Origin: Bordetella genomosp. 9
GTDB lineage: Bacteria; Pseudomonadota; Gammaproteobacteria; Burkholderiales; Burkholderiaceae_B
Direction: 5' to 3'
Length of the DNA stretch: 64,000 nucleotides
NCBI RefSeq assembly: GCF_002119725.1
Contig: NZ_CP021109.1
Coordinates: 1,178,001-1,242,000, forward strand
Shown here in pieces: positions 31,141 through 40,789 of the stretch. Each line of letters begins with the position of its first letter. The stretch's first letter is position 1. The position numbers were made by a program, and so were the translations under genes. The notes beneath the pieces were generated by a model. It did no database searches. It saw nothing but the letters and a program-made list of their open reading frames with translations, and was not told where the DNA came from.

Positions 31141-32283
31141 TCACGGCGTGCCGTCCAGCAGCTCCCGGCAGTGGCGTGCGATCTGCCGCTCCTCTTCAGT
31201 GGGCACGATCATCACCCCCGGTCCCGGCACGGCAGGTCCGATGCCCATGAAAGCGAGCCCCTGCACGATCCGCCTGCGCACCTCGGCGCTGTGCTCGCCG
31301 ATGCCTCCCGTGAAGACGAGCACATCGATGCCGCCCATCAGCGCGGCATACGCGCCGATCTGCTTGCGCACCGCCGTCGCGAACACCTCCACTGCCAGCG
31401 CTGCCAGCTCGTCGCCCGCCGCGGCGCGGGCGGCCAGGGTCTGCATGTCGCTTTCGCCTTCCGCAATGCCGGCGAGCCCGCTGTCACGGTTGAGCAGATG
31501 CTCCAGCTTTTCGGCATCCAGGCCTTCCGAGCGCATCAGGTAGAGCAGAACGCCGGGGTCGAGGTCGCCGCTGCGCGTGCCCATGGGGATGCCTCCGGTC
31601 GGAGTCATCCCCATCGACGTATCGATGGACCGCCCGTCCATGACGGCGCACAGGCTGGCGCCGTTGCCCAGGTGCGCGAACACCGCCCGCGCGGGCAGGT
31701 CCGGTCCCAGCCGATGGACCAGCGATGCGTAGGACAGCCCGTGAAAGCCATAGCGGGCGACGCCCGCATCCGCATAGCGGGCGGGGATGGGCAGCCTCAT
31801 GGCCCGTGCCGGCAGCGTGTTGTGAAATGCCGTATCGAAGCATGCGAAATGGCGCGCGTGCGGCCAAAGGGCTTGCGCCTGCTCGATCAGGCTCACCGCA
31901 ATGGGAATATGCAGGGGAGCGAAGTGCACGGCAGCCCGCAATTGCGCCAGTACTTGCGCGGTCAGCGCCTGATGCGCGCGCAGGCGGGGGCCGCCATGGA
32001 CGATGCGGTGGCCGATGGCCGCGGGAGGGGAAGCGCCGGTTTCCCCCAGCGTGCGAGCCACGATGGCGAGGGCGTCGGCCTGGGTCGGCATGCCGTAGCG
32101 GTCGTCATGAAGCACCTGCCCGTCGCCGTCGCGAATGCGCAGCCGGCCTTGCGCCTTGCCGACGTTTTCGGCGCTGCCCTCCAGCACGGCGTGCTCGTCG
32201 TCCGCACCGCGGCGAAACAGCGCGAACTTCAAGGAAGACGAGCCGCTGTTCAAGGCGAGAATGGTGGCTTCGGTGGCTTGCAT
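31141..32283 (-). CDS. ackA: Acetate kinase
   Basis: This 380-residue ASKHA-fold enzyme converts acetyl phosphate and ADP to acetate and ATP. Asn12 in NSGSSSLK, GHRIVHGG at 91-98, FDTAFH at 149-154 and HLGNGASL are all present. Following phosphoketolase by 51 bases, it can cash the acetyl phosphate directly for ATP, which makes a phosphotransacetylase unnecessary for this route. Propionate kinase activity is also possible in this family. Confidence 0.93.
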   Translation of the reverse strand: MQATEATILALNSGSSSLKFALFRRGADDEHAVLEGSAENVGKAQGRLRIRDGDGQVLHDDRYGMPTQADALAIVARTLGETGASPPAAIGHRIVHGGPRLRAHQALTAQVLAQLRAAVHFAPLHIPIAVSLIEQAQALWPHARHFACFDTAFHNTLPARAMRLPIPARYADAGVARYGFHGLSYASLVHRLGPDLPARAVFAHLGNGASLCAVMDGRSIDTSMGMTPTGGIPMGTRSGDLDPGVLLYLMRSEGLDAEKLEHLLNRDSGLAGIAEGESDMQTLAARAAAGDELAALAVEVFATAVRKQIGAYAALMGGIDVLVFTGGIGEHSAEVRRRIVQGLAFMGIGPAVPGPGVMIVPTEEERQIARHCRELLDGTP

Positions 32284-32334
32284 GGCGCATTCTCCGGCAT
32301 GGCCGCGAGCGAGCGGCCGGTCTCGGGCACGGCG

Positions 32335-34728
32335 TCAGCCGGACCACACCCAGTCGCGAATGTCCTCGCGGTCGATGCCTTCGGCATGGGCGTGGTCCAG
32401 GTGCGTGATGATCTGGTCGCGCAGCCATTCCTTCGCATGCGCGCCGCGATCGCGCAGCGCCGGGATCCAGTCGATGGCGCTGATCGCCAGATGGAAGCGG
32501 TCGATCTGGTTCAGGATGGCCAGCTCGAAAGGCGTATTGATGTTGCCTCGTTCCCGATACCCGTGAACGTGAAAATTCGCGTGGTTGCGGCGCCGGTACG
32601 TCAACCTGTGTACCAGCGCCGGATACGCGTGGAAATTGAAAATGACGGGCCGGTCCGCGGTGAACAGGGAATCGAAATCCCGATCCGATAGGCCGTGCGG
32701 ATGGGCGGTGTCGGGCATCAGTCGGAACAGGTCCACCACATTGACGAAGCGGATCTTCAGCTCCGGGAACTTGTGCCGCAGGATCTCGACCGCGGCGAGC
32801 GCCTCCATTGTCGCCACATCGCCCGCGCATGCCATGACCAGGTCCGGCTCGGCGCCTTCGTCGGTGGACGCCCATTCCCAGATGCCGATGCCCTTGGTGC
32901 AGTGGCGGATCGCGGCATCCCGGTCCAGGTATTGCAGGTGGGGCTGCTTGTCGGCCACGATGACATTGACGTAGTCGCGCGTGCGCAAACAATGATCGGC
33001 GACGCTGAGCAGGCAGTTCGCGTCCGGCGGCAGGTAAACCCGCACGACTTCCGGGCTCTTGTTGCAGACGACGTCCAGAAAGCCTGGGTCCTGGTGGGTG
33101 AAGCCGTTGTGATCCTGGCGCCAGACTAAAGATGTGATCAGCAGATTGATGGATGGAATGGGCGCGCGCCAGGCAAGTTCCAGCTTCGCCTTTTCCAGCC
33201 ACTTCGCATGCTGATTGAACATCGAATCGATGACGTGGACGAAGGCCTCATAGCTGGCGAACAACCCGTGCCGCCCCGTCAGCACGTAACCTTCGAACCA
33301 GCCTTCCAGTGTGTGCTCGCTGAGCATTTCCATCACGCGGCCGTCGCGCGCAAGATGGCCGCCGTCCTGGTCCTCGGGCAGCGTCTGCGCCATCCAGGTT
33401 TTTCCGGACGCCTCGTACACCGCCGTCAGGCGATTGCTGGCGGTTTCGTCCGGGCCGAACAGGCGAAAGTTCGTGGGGTTGCGCCGGATCACGTCGCGCA
33501 GAAACCGGCCCAGGACTTCCGTCGGCGATATATAGCCGGCCGCCGGTTGCTGCACCGGCACGGCGTAATCGCGGAAGTCCGGCATATTCAACGCCTTGCA
33601 GAGCAGTCCGCCATTGGCGTGCGGATTCGCGCTGATGCGGCGCTCGCCCCGTGGGGCGAGGTCCCTCAGGGCCTGTGCCGGCGCGCCCGCTTCGTCGAAC
33701 AGGTCTTCGGGCCGATAGCCGCGCAGCCAGGCTTCGAGTTCCCGCAAGCTTTCCGGGTTCGTGGCAGGATCCGGTATGGGCACCTGGTGGGATCGCCAGA
33801 AACCGGCAACCCGATGCCCGCCCACCTTTTCGGGGCCGGTCCATCCTTTCGGCGACCGCAGCACGATCATCGGCCAGCGCGGGCGGCTGGTGTCGCCATC
33901 CTGTCGCGCCCGCCGCTGGATCGCATGGATTTCATCGATGCACCGGTCCATTGCGGCGGCCATCTGGCGATGCATCATCTGCGGATCATCGCCTTCCACA
34001 AAATGCGGGCGGTGGCCATAGCCGGCCAGCAGCGACGTCAATTCCTCGCGCGGGATGCGGGCAAGGATGGTCGGGTTGGCGATCTTGTAGCCGTTCAAAT
34101 GCAGGATGGGCAGGACAGCCCCGTCGCGCACGGGATCGAGGAATTTGTTGGAGTGCCACGCCGTGGCGAGCGGGCCGGTCTCGGCTTCGCCGTCGCCCAC
34201 CATCACCGCTGCGATCAGGTCGGGATTGTCGAACACCGCCCCATAGCCGTGCGCCAGGCTGTAGCCGAGTTCTCCGCCTTCATGTATCGAGCCCGGCGTT
34301 TCCGGCGTGCAGTGCGAGCCGATGCCGCCCGGCGAGGAAAACATGCGGAAGAATCTCTGCATGCCGGCTTCGTCCTGGCTGCGGTCTGGGTAGATATCGC
34401 TGTATCCGCCATCCAGATAGGCATGCGCGAGCGTGGCAGGCGCCCCATGGCCCGGGCCGGATATGTAAATCACGTTCAGGCCGCGTTGCCGGATAAGCCG
34501 GTTCAGGTGCGCCAGCGCAAAGGTTTGCCCCGGGGACGAGCCCCAGTGTCCAAGCAGTCTGCGCTTGATGTGTTCAGGTTTGAGCGGCTCCCGCAGAAGC
34601 GGGTTGGCGCGCAGGTAGATCATGCCTGCCGCCAGGTAGTTGCTGGCGCGCCAGTAGGCGTGCAGGCCTCGCAACTCCTCGTCGGTCAGGGGCTGACGGT
34701 GCTCCGCGGGCTGGGCGGCTTCGTCCAT
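32335..34728 (-). CDS. xfp: Phosphoketolase (xylulose-5-P/fructose-6-P type)
   Basis: This 797-residue ThDP enzyme splits xylulose-5-phosphate or fructose-6-phosphate to acetyl phosphate plus glyceraldehyde-3-phosphate or erythrose-4-phosphate. HWGSSPGQ at 61-68, GPGHGAP at 91-97 and the ThDP motif GDGEAETG at 178-185 are typical, and the full length matches. Upstream is the divergent prpF-like gene with a 219-base intergenic region. ackA follows on the same strand. Confidence 0.95.
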   Translation of the reverse strand: MDEAAQPAEHRQPLTDEELRGLHAYWRASNYLAAGMIYLRANPLLREPLKPEHIKRRLLGHWGSSPGQTFALAHLNRLIRQRGLNVIYISGPGHGAPATLAHAYLDGGYSDIYPDRSQDEAGMQRFFRMFSSPGGIGSHCTPETPGSIHEGGELGYSLAHGYGAVFDNPDLIAAVMVGDGEAETGPLATAWHSNKFLDPVRDGAVLPILHLNGYKIANPTILARIPREELTSLLAGYGHRPHFVEGDDPQMMHRQMAAAMDRCIDEIHAIQRRARQDGDTSRPRWPMIVLRSPKGWTGPEKVGGHRVAGFWRSHQVPIPDPATNPESLRELEAWLRGYRPEDLFDEAGAPAQALRDLAPRGERRISANPHANGGLLCKALNMPDFRDYAVPVQQPAAGYISPTEVLGRFLRDVIRRNPTNFRLFGPDETASNRLTAVYEASGKTWMAQTLPEDQDGGHLARDGRVMEMLSEHTLEGWFEGYVLTGRHGLFASYEAFVHVIDSMFNQHAKWLEKAKLELAWRAPIPSINLLITSLVWRQDHNGFTHQDPGFLDVVCNKSPEVVRVYLPPDANCLLSVADHCLRTRDYVNVIVADKQPHLQYLDRDAAIRHCTKGIGIWEWASTDEGAEPDLVMACAGDVATMEALAAVEILRHKFPELKIRFVNVVDLFRLMPDTAHPHGLSDRDFDSLFTADRPVIFNFHAYPALVHRLTYRRRNHANFHVHGYRERGNINTPFELAILNQIDRFHLAISAIDWIPALRDRGAHAKEWLRDQIITHLDHAHAEGIDREDIRDWVWSG

Positions 34729-34947
34729 CGTTCCGGCTCCTTGCCAGGCTGGCGGGCCAGGCTCAAGAAAAACCCGCGGCGCGGGGTATCCGCGTGGGGA
34801 TTCTTTCGGAAACTGCGTGTCCGGCCCCGTGGTCCGGCGCGGGGGGCGCTTGGGCGTCGGGCGCTGGCGGCGCTAACATCGTGCCGCCGCAGCGCCGTCC
34901 TGGCAAGTCCCGCGGCGTATGGCATGCACCGATTCAACGGAACACAA

Positions 34948-36135
34948 ATGAACGCTTCAGGAAGGCAGATACAGATTCCCGCGTTGTACATGCGCGGCGG
35001 CACGAGCAAAGGCGTGTTCTTTCTTCCCGATGACCTGCCCGCCGATCCTGCCCGGCGGGATGCGGTGCTGCTGCGCATCGCGGGCAGCCCCGATCCGTAC
35101 GGCAAGCAGATCGACGGCATGGGAGGCGCGACTTCCAGCACCAGCAAGGTCGTCATCGTCGGCAAGAGCACGCGCGAGGACTGCGATGTGGATTACTGGT
35201 TCGGCCAGGTGGCGATCGGCCAGGCGCTGGTCGATTGGAGCGGCAATTGCGGCAATCTCACCGCCGCCGTCGGGCCCTTCGCCATCCACCGCGGGCTGGT
35301 CGACGCGCCGGCCGATGGCATCGCCACGGTGCGCATCTGGCAGGCCAACATCCGGCGCCGCATCATCGCGCAAGTGCCGATGCGCGACGGGCAGGTGCAG
35401 GAATTGGGCGACTTCGAGCTGGACGGCGTCACCTTCCCCGCCGCGGAGATTGCACTGACCTTCCTCGATCCGGGCGCTGCCGGCGATGCGGACGGCGGCG
35501 GCATGTTTCCCACCGGGCGCACCCTCGACATCCTGGACGTCCCCGGCGTTGGCCGTATCGAAGCCACGTTGATCGACGCGGGCAACCCCACCGTACTCGT
35601 GGACGCGTCCGCACTGGGGCTGACCGGTACGGAAACGCAGGCGCGCATCAACGGCGACGCGGCCTTGCTGGCGCGGCTGGAAGCGGTGCGGGCGCATGGG
35701 GCGGTCGCCATGGGGGCCGCGCGCACGCCGGAGGAAGCCACGACCACCCGGCAGCACACTCCCAAGCTGGCTTTTTTCGCGCCGCCCGCCACTTATGTCG
35801 CTTCCAGCGGCGCCACGGTGGAAGCGGCCCGGATCGACATCGTGGCGCGCATCATGTCCATGGGGCAGCTGCACCATGCCATGACGGGTACCGGGGCGGT
35901 CGCCATTGCGGCGGCGGCCGCCGTGCCCGATACCATCGTCAGCCGCCTTCTTGGCGGGACGCGCGATGGCCTGGCGTTCGGGCATGCGTCCGGGCGCTTG
36001 CGGGTCGGCGCGCAGGCCCGGCAGCGCGGCGCGCATTGGGAGGTGACGAAAGTCACGCTGAGCCGCAGCGCGCGCAGGCTGATGGATGGGGCGGTGTTCG
36101 TCCCTCAGGGCGTCTTCGGCGGCGATCAGGGTTGA
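34948..36135 (+). CDS. PrpF/DUF453 family isomerase (4-oxalomesaconate tautomerase-like)
   Basis: This 395-residue protein belongs to the PrpF diaminopimelate-epimerase-like fold. Conserved landmarks are MRGGTSKG at 15-22, GGATSSTSK at 59-67 and SGNCGN at 98-103 (Cys101). Members isomerise 2-methylaconitate or tautomerise 4-oxalomesaconate. None of prpB/C/D or acnD is nearby, so the 2-methylcitrate role cannot be inferred. It ends by overlapping the convergent sensor kinase by 10 bases. Confidence 0.85.
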   Translation: MNASGRQIQIPALYMRGGTSKGVFFLPDDLPADPARRDAVLLRIAGSPDPYGKQIDGMGGATSSTSKVVIVGKSTREDCDVDYWFGQVAIGQALVDWSGNCGNLTAAVGPFAIHRGLVDAPADGIATVRIWQANIRRRIIAQVPMRDGQVQELGDFELDGVTFPAAEIALTFLDPGAAGDADGGGMFPTGRTLDILDVPGVGRIEATLIDAGNPTVLVDASALGLTGTETQARINGDAALLARLEAVRAHGAVAMGAARTPEEATTTRQHTPKLAFFAPPATYVASSGATVEAARIDIVARIMSMGQLHHAMTGTGAVAIAAAAAVPDTIVSRLLGGTRDGLAFGHASGRLRVGAQARQRGAHWEVTKVTLSRSARRLMDGAVFVPQGVFGGDQG

Positions 36136-37913
36136 CGCGCGCCGTCCCCTCCATCCGATGGGGCGGCGTCGATCCACGCCCGTAGCGAGCGCGACAGCGC
36201 GTCCAGCGCGGCCAGTACCGGCTTGCATGCGTCGCGGGCGGCAGACGGGCATTCGCGCTGCGCGATGGCTTTCCGGGCTGCGTTACAACTTGCCGCCAGT
36301 CCCGTTGCGTCGATCATGCGGGCCACGCCCAGCATGGCGTGCAGGGCGTCCTGCGCGGCGCCAGTGTCTCCGTCCGCCAGCGCCCGATCCAGCGTGGCCG
36401 CGTCCCGTGCATTGGCCTGTACCAGTTCCCGCAGAAAGCGCTGCGTCACCGCGGGGTCGCCCACCGTCAAGCCATCCACCGCGGCCGGATCGAAATGCAG
36501 GCCATCGCGCCACGCCTCTGCGCGCACGCCAGGCGCGCGCATGGCGTCGCGCAAGCGGTGCTGCAGATCCGCCAGGGTCAGGGGCTTGAACAGGCAGGCG
36601 TCCATGCCGGCTCGCAGGCACCGGTCAATTTCCTCACGGCGCGCATCGGCGGTATAGGCCCACAATGCGCAGCGATGGCGCCCAGCCGCGGCTTCCGCGG
36701 CGCGGATCCTGCGCGCCAGCCCTTCGCCCCGTTCGCCCCCAAGATTGCAGTCGGTAATGACAAGATCGTACGCGCCAGGGCGCCACGCGCGCCACGCCGC
36801 CTGCGCGTTCCCCGTTTCCACGACGCGATGCCCAAGGTGCTCGAGCTGCTTGCGCAGTACCGTCCGGCACGGACCGTTGTCGTCCACGATCATGATCTGC
36901 AAGGTCCGGTGCGGCGCGTGGGCCTCCCTGCACGGCAACAGGACGGGCCGCGGTACAGTCACGCGCGGCGCCTCGAAATCGAAACTCACCGTGCACCCTC
37001 TGCCAGGCGCGCTTTTCAAAGTCAGCGTGCCGCCCATCAGCGCCGCCAGGCGTCGCGCGATGCAAAGACCCAGTCCGCTGCCCTGGCAGGCCCGGGCGCC
37101 GTCCCGCGTCTGGGAAAAAGGAGCGAACAGCCTTTGCTGGTCCGCATCGCTTATCCCGATCCCGGTATCCTCCACTTGCACACCGACGGCGAGCCGGTTG
37201 GCGGCCATCATGCGTGCGCGCACACGCACGGCCACGTGGCCGTCGTGCGTGAACTTCACCGCGTTGCTGACCAGATTCCCCAGGATCTGCCTGAAGCGCA
37301 CCGTATCGACCAGCACGTCGCAATCCGCTGCCGCGTCCACCTCGAGTTTCAGCGCCAGACCTTTGGCGCGCGCCATGCCGGCAAACACCTGCACGACGGA
37401 ATGGGCCAGCCGGCGCGGATTCGCGGGCTCGGGCAGCAGCTGCAGTTTGCCGCAGCCCATTCTTTCCAGGTCGAGGATATCGCCGACCAGACGCAGCAGG
37501 GCCTGGGCCGCTCCATGCGCCACCCGAAGATGATCCTGTACGTCATGGCCGGCGGCCGCGTCGCGCAAACCCAGTTCCAGCATGCCGACGATCGCATTCA
37601 AGGGCGTGCGGATCTCGTGACTCGCCGTTGCGACAAAATCGCTTTTCGCGCGATGTGCCGTTTCCAGCGCGCGTTGCGCGCGGCGCCGCTTGGAGAGTTG
37701 CCGACGGAGATATGCGTTCCACCCGGCAAGCAGCGCCGCAGCCAGGGCAGTCACGCCCAGTACCGGATCCAGCAACCGCCACTGATCTTCCAATAGGACG
37801 TTGATCATGGAGGTCGAGGCGAGCTGCGTCCGCTCGGCGTGCGCAGCGACGCCGACCATGAGCGGCAGCACTGCGGCGAACCTTATCGCGGCGGCGCGCA
37901 TGTGCGGCCGCAT
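36126..37913 (-). CDS. BvgS/EvgS-type hybrid sensor kinase lacking Venus-flytrap domains
   Basis: This 595-residue hybrid kinase has a signal-peptide-like N-terminus (about 1-26), a short periplasmic stretch (27-50), one helix (about 51-68), a HisKA domain with His99 (ASHEIRTPLNA), an HATPase with N-box NLVSNAVK at 213-220 and G-box EDTGIGIS, a receiver with Asp388 and Lys443, and a C-terminal HPt with His525. BvgS-type kinases share this cytoplasmic phosphorelay but carry two large periplasmic Venus-flytrap domains and often a PAS, all absent here. One base separates it from the BvgA-like gene. Confidence 0.88.
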   Translation of the reverse strand: MRPHMRAAAIRFAAVLPLMVGVAAHAERTQLASTSMINVLLEDQWRLLDPVLGVTALAAALLAGWNAYLRRQLSKRRRAQRALETAHRAKSDFVATASHEIRTPLNAIVGMLELGLRDAAAGHDVQDHLRVAHGAAQALLRLVGDILDLERMGCGKLQLLPEPANPRRLAHSVVQVFAGMARAKGLALKLEVDAAADCDVLVDTVRFRQILGNLVSNAVKFTHDGHVAVRVRARMMAANRLAVGVQVEDTGIGISDADQQRLFAPFSQTRDGARACQGSGLGLCIARRLAALMGGTLTLKSAPGRGCTVSFDFEAPRVTVPRPVLLPCREAHAPHRTLQIMIVDDNGPCRTVLRKQLEHLGHRVVETGNAQAAWRAWRPGAYDLVITDCNLGGERGEGLARRIRAAEAAAGRHRCALWAYTADARREEIDRCLRAGMDACLFKPLTLADLQHRLRDAMRAPGVRAEAWRDGLHFDPAAVDGLTVGDPAVTQRFLRELVQANARDAATLDRALADGDTGAAQDALHAMLGVARMIDATGLAASCNAARKAIAQRECPSAARDACKPVLAALDALSRSLRAWIDAAPSDGGDGARQP

Positions 37914-37914
37914 G

Positions 37915-38556
37915 CTAGACCAGGCCGTTGCGCCGGGCTATGTCCGTCAATTCGAGCAGCGTGGCGGCGTTCAGCTTTTCCTGCAGCCGGCTCTTGTAGG
38001 TGCTGACCGTCTTCTCGCTGAGCATCAGCGTCGCGGCGATGGTCTTGTTCAGTGCGCCGCGCGCCAGATGCTGCAGGACCACCAGCTCGCGGTCCGACAA
38101 CTGTTCGATCAGCGCCGCCTCGCTCATGGCCGCGCCCCGTTCGCCACAGGGATGCAATGCGACGCTGGGGAAATAGGTATTCCCGCGCAGGACGGCCTTT
38201 GCCGCCCCGACCAGTTCCTGCAGTTCCTTGCCCTTGTAAACGAATCCCGTGGCGCCGGCGTGAAGGCAGCGCGCCGCCAGATGTTCCGGATTCTGTGCAC
38301 TGAGCACGACGATGCCGGGCTTGTGTCCGCGGCCGTCCGCGCGCAGCCGGTTGATCACCATCAGGCCATCCATCTTCGGAATGCCGATGTCCAGAATGAT
38401 CAAATCCGGACGATGCTGGCGCGCCGCGCTCAACGCGTCCACGCCGGTGGCGGCCTCGGCCACGACTTCCCAGCCATTCTGCTCCAGTACGGTCCTGACC
38501 GCGAAACGGATCATGGGGTGATCGTCGACGATCACTACGGTGCCTACTCTTTGCAC
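37915..38556 (-). CDS. BvgA-like NarL/FixJ response regulator
   Basis: This 213-residue regulator has a receiver domain (Asp11-Asp12 pocket, phospho-acceptor Asp56, Lys108) and a LuxR-type HTH (about 150-210, DRELVVLQHLARG ... KTVSTYKSRLQEKLNA). Compared from memory with Bordetella BvgA, much of it aligns without gaps: IVDDHPMIRFAVR, LDIGIPKMDGL, AGATGFVYK, TYFPS and the HTH. A GTG start at 38556 with GAGG 5 bases upstream is used; the frame is open further upstream but unrelated. It is the partner of the downstream kinase. Confidence 0.88.
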   Translation of the reverse strand: MQRVGTVVIVDDHPMIRFAVRTVLEQNGWEVVAEAATGVDALSAARQHRPDLIILDIGIPKMDGLMVINRLRADGRGHKPGIVVLSAQNPEHLAARCLHAGATGFVYKGKELQELVGAAKAVLRGNTYFPSVALHPCGERGAAMSEAALIEQLSDRELVVLQHLARGALNKTIAATLMLSEKTVSTYKSRLQEKLNAATLLELTDIARRNGLV

Positions 38557-38731
38557 ATGAACCTCATCGTTCGACCGCGTGCGTCGTGCCGCTTGAACGG
38601 CCCTCAGGGGAGGGGCGGGCGGCCAGCGTACAGGGCATGGAACCCGCCGCGATCGCATGTTGCGACGCGGCACTTGCGCTGACGCGGATTGGGAGGCGAT
38701 ATCGGAATATGCCTCCGGGGAAAGCGCGGCA

Positions 38732-38799
38732 AGTATAAGTAGCTCGCTCTCGTCCTGGCGCGTCCGGACGCCATGGCCCGTTGCAGAACGGCTACTTAT
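38732..38799 (-). promoter_or_regulatory. Nested dyad and TATACT box upstream of the BvgA-like gene
   Basis: ATAAGTAGC (38735-38743) and GCTACTTAT (38791-38799) are exact inverted repeats 47 bases apart, flanking a perfect 12-bp palindrome GCGTCCGGACGC (38760-38771) almost at their centre. On the minus strand the left arm overlaps TATACT (38732-38737), a good -10 element. The layout suggests an operator, probably for the adjacent NarL-type regulator itself; evidence is pattern only. Confidence 0.4.
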
Positions 38800-38827
38800 T
38801 GCGACTGGTTGCAAAGCGCATGCCGAG

Positions 38828-38857
38828 AAAACAAAAAGCCACGGCCGAGGCCGTGGC
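38828..38857 (-). terminator. Intrinsic terminator, leftward
   Basis: GCCACGGCC and GGCCGTGGC pair around a GA loop, and on the minus strand the stem is followed by TTTTTGTTTT. It would stop leftward transcripts about 270 bases before the BvgA-like start codon and insulate that gene from upstream reading. Confidence 0.75.
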
Positions 38858-38960
38858 GAAAACAAGCACGTGTGGTTGCCCTTCATCGACGTATGTTTCG
38901 GCCGCCGATGCCTGGCATATGCAACCCTAGCATTAGCCTAAGGAATAGGTACGGACCAAT
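38828..38960 (-). ncRNA. Candidate small RNA ending in an intrinsic terminator
   Basis: On the minus strand a 9-bp perfect stem (38838-38857, loop GA) is followed by TTTTTGTTTT, a good intrinsic terminator. Yet no gene lies to its right on that strand before the plus-strand gene at 39184. A transcript ending here must start in the 38860-39180 gap. TTGTCA-N17-TATGCC near 39000-39028 and other weak boxes could serve as promoter. The 5' end is undefined; coordinates are a guess. Confidence 0.35.
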
Positions 38961-39183
38961 GTTTCGAAAGAAAACGAAAAATCATCGCAAAATGAGGGCA
39001 TATTGCGCCTTCGATCGCTTGACAACATCATGGTGACAGCGGAGCCTACGCGCTGCGTATCTCTCAGCGCGATCGCGGGCCTGTGCCGTCCGCGCGCCGA
39101 CGAAGCCGTCAAGAGGGGAGTTGCCTTGATTCTCCTCGCTGCCGCACGCGTGCTATAGATGCGCGACGCCGTAAGGGGAGTGT

Positions 39184-39435
39184 ATGGAACTCTATATGAC
39201 GATGGGAGAGGGGTATCGGCTGACGCTCGATGTGGAGCAGTCCATATCGGGCGACTACGGCTGGTATATCTACCTCGCCCTGTCCAAGGAGCAAGGCAAG
39301 GGCACGCTGGTCGCCAGCGATACTGTTTGTGAATCCGCATCTGAAGCGGCAGCCGCCGGCATGCGTGCCCTGGAGCGATACAAGCTGGAACAACCGATCT
39401 CGGTCATTACCCCCCGCAGCACGGCCATGTGCTAG
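39184..39435 (+). CDS. Small acidic protein of unknown function
   Basis: This 83-residue protein (MELYMTMGEGYRLTLDVEQSISGDYGWYIYLAL...) has no signal or membrane segment; composition suggests a small alpha/beta domain with an Ala-rich helix near residues 50-68. AAGGGGAG precedes the ATG. A proposed MarR-like or regulatory role cannot be supported. It is divergent from the BvgA-like gene, and the aldo/keto reductase gene converges on it 50 bases away. Confidence 0.6.
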   Translation: MELYMTMGEGYRLTLDVEQSISGDYGWYIYLALSKEQGKGTLVASDTVCESASEAAAAGMRALERYKLEQPISVITPRSTAMC

Positions 39436-39486
39436 GCCGCACATCCCGTTGTTCCCGCCAATCCCGAACCGCTTTCCTCTCTGCGC

Positions 39487-40539
39487 TCACGCCAGGCTGC
39501 CGTGCGTCAGCAGGTGGCGGCGTACACCGCCTTGGCGTTCCAGCATCCAGCCGGGATATTCGGGCGGCAGCGCGCTCACTCGATCGAGCGCCGCCAACTC
39601 GTCATCGGTAAGCCGCACCGCGGTTGCGTTGATGTTGTCCTGCAGCTGTTCGATCCGCTTGGCGCCGACGATGACGGTGGTGACGGCGGGCTGGTGCAAC
39701 AGCCACGCCAGCGCAATCTGCGCCACGGACACGCCTCGCGCTTCGGCAATGGCGCGCATCGCGTCCACGCAATCGAACGCGCGCTCGCGATTGACCGGCG
39801 GGAAGTCGAACGTCGTACGACGGCTGCCGGCTTGGGCTTCGCCCTTCCGGTCGTACTTACCGCTCAACAGCCCGCCCGCAAGGGGGCTCCACACCATCAA
39901 CCCCACGCCTTCGCTGCGCAGCAGCGGCACGATCTCGCGCTCCAGGTCCCGGCCGGCGATGGTGTAGTAGGCCTGCAGCGACTCGAACCGCGCCAGACCG
40001 AGCCGTTCCGAGATACCCAATGCTTTCATAATCTGCCAGGCGGCCCAGTTCGACACGCCGATGTAGCGCACGTGCCCGTGCTGGACCAGCGTATCGAGCG
40101 CCCGCAAGGTCTCCTCGATCGGAGTGGCCGGGTCGAAGCCGTGCACCTGGTACAGGTCCAGGTGGTCCAGTTGCAGCCTCGTCAGCGAGGCCTGGACGCT
40201 TTCCAGAATGTGGAAACGTGACAAGCCGCGCGAGTTCACGCCCCGCGTGCCGGTTTCTCCAAAAACCTTGGAAGCGACGACGACGTTCTCGCGCGGCACC
40301 TTCAAGTTGCGCAGCGCCTGTCCGGTCAGGCTTTCCGAGCGCCCGTCGGCGTAGACGTTCGCGGTGTCGATGAAGTTGATGCCGGCATCCAGGGCGGCGC
40401 CGATCAGGCGATCCACTTCGTTCTGGGCGAGATTGCCGATCTGCCCCCAAATGGTGCCGCCCTCGCCGCCGAACGTCATGGTGCCCAGGCACAGCTCGGA
40501 CACGAACAGGCCGGTATTGCCGAGTTTTTTGTAGCGCAT
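39487..40539 (-). CDS. Aldo/keto reductase
   Basis: This 350-residue NADPH-dependent oxidoreductase has the catalytic tetrad Asp58, Tyr63, Lys91, His133 in FIDTANVY, VVASK and YQVHG, and a C-terminal cofactor region with VIVGAKRIEQLQDN. Members reduce aldehydes and ketones. It is divergent from an AraC-type regulator, the arrangement seen for E. coli yqhC-yqhD, so aldehyde-responsive control is plausible. Confidence 0.9.
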   Translation of the reverse strand: MRYKKLGNTGLFVSELCLGTMTFGGEGGTIWGQIGNLAQNEVDRLIGAALDAGINFIDTANVYADGRSESLTGQALRNLKVPRENVVVASKVFGETGTRGVNSRGLSRFHILESVQASLTRLQLDHLDLYQVHGFDPATPIEETLRALDTLVQHGHVRYIGVSNWAAWQIMKALGISERLGLARFESLQAYYTIAGRDLEREIVPLLRSEGVGLMVWSPLAGGLLSGKYDRKGEAQAGSRRTTFDFPPVNRERAFDCVDAMRAIAEARGVSVAQIALAWLLHQPAVTTVIVGAKRIEQLQDNINATAVRLTDDELAALDRVSALPPEYPGWMLERQGGVRRHLLTHGSLA

Positions 40540-40789
40540 GAGAATGCTCCTGACGGGTGGTGAATTCGCCGCTGCGGGCAAGCCGTGCGGCCTGGCATGG
40601 CAGCAAGTATGCGTCCGCGCCACGCCCCCCAAGCTGCTCGATCCTGCTGAATTCATGCCTAATCCTCCAGGCGTTGGGGGTTCCCGCCAAAGGGCATCTT
40701 GCGGACAGCCCATCCGGCGGTATGCTCCCATTGCACAAAATTCCACGGCGCTGCGGCTGTCCCGCGGCCTTGGCCAGTTACGGTGAACC

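Noticed and set aside
34948-36135. prpF of the 2-methylcitrate cycle
   Set aside because: No prpB, prpC, prpD or acnD gene is near; related 4-oxalomesaconate tautomerases share the same motifs.
36126-37913. Full BvgS assignment for the hybrid kinase
   Set aside because: Cytoplasmic architecture matches, but flytrap and PAS domains are absent, so only BvgS-like is claimed.
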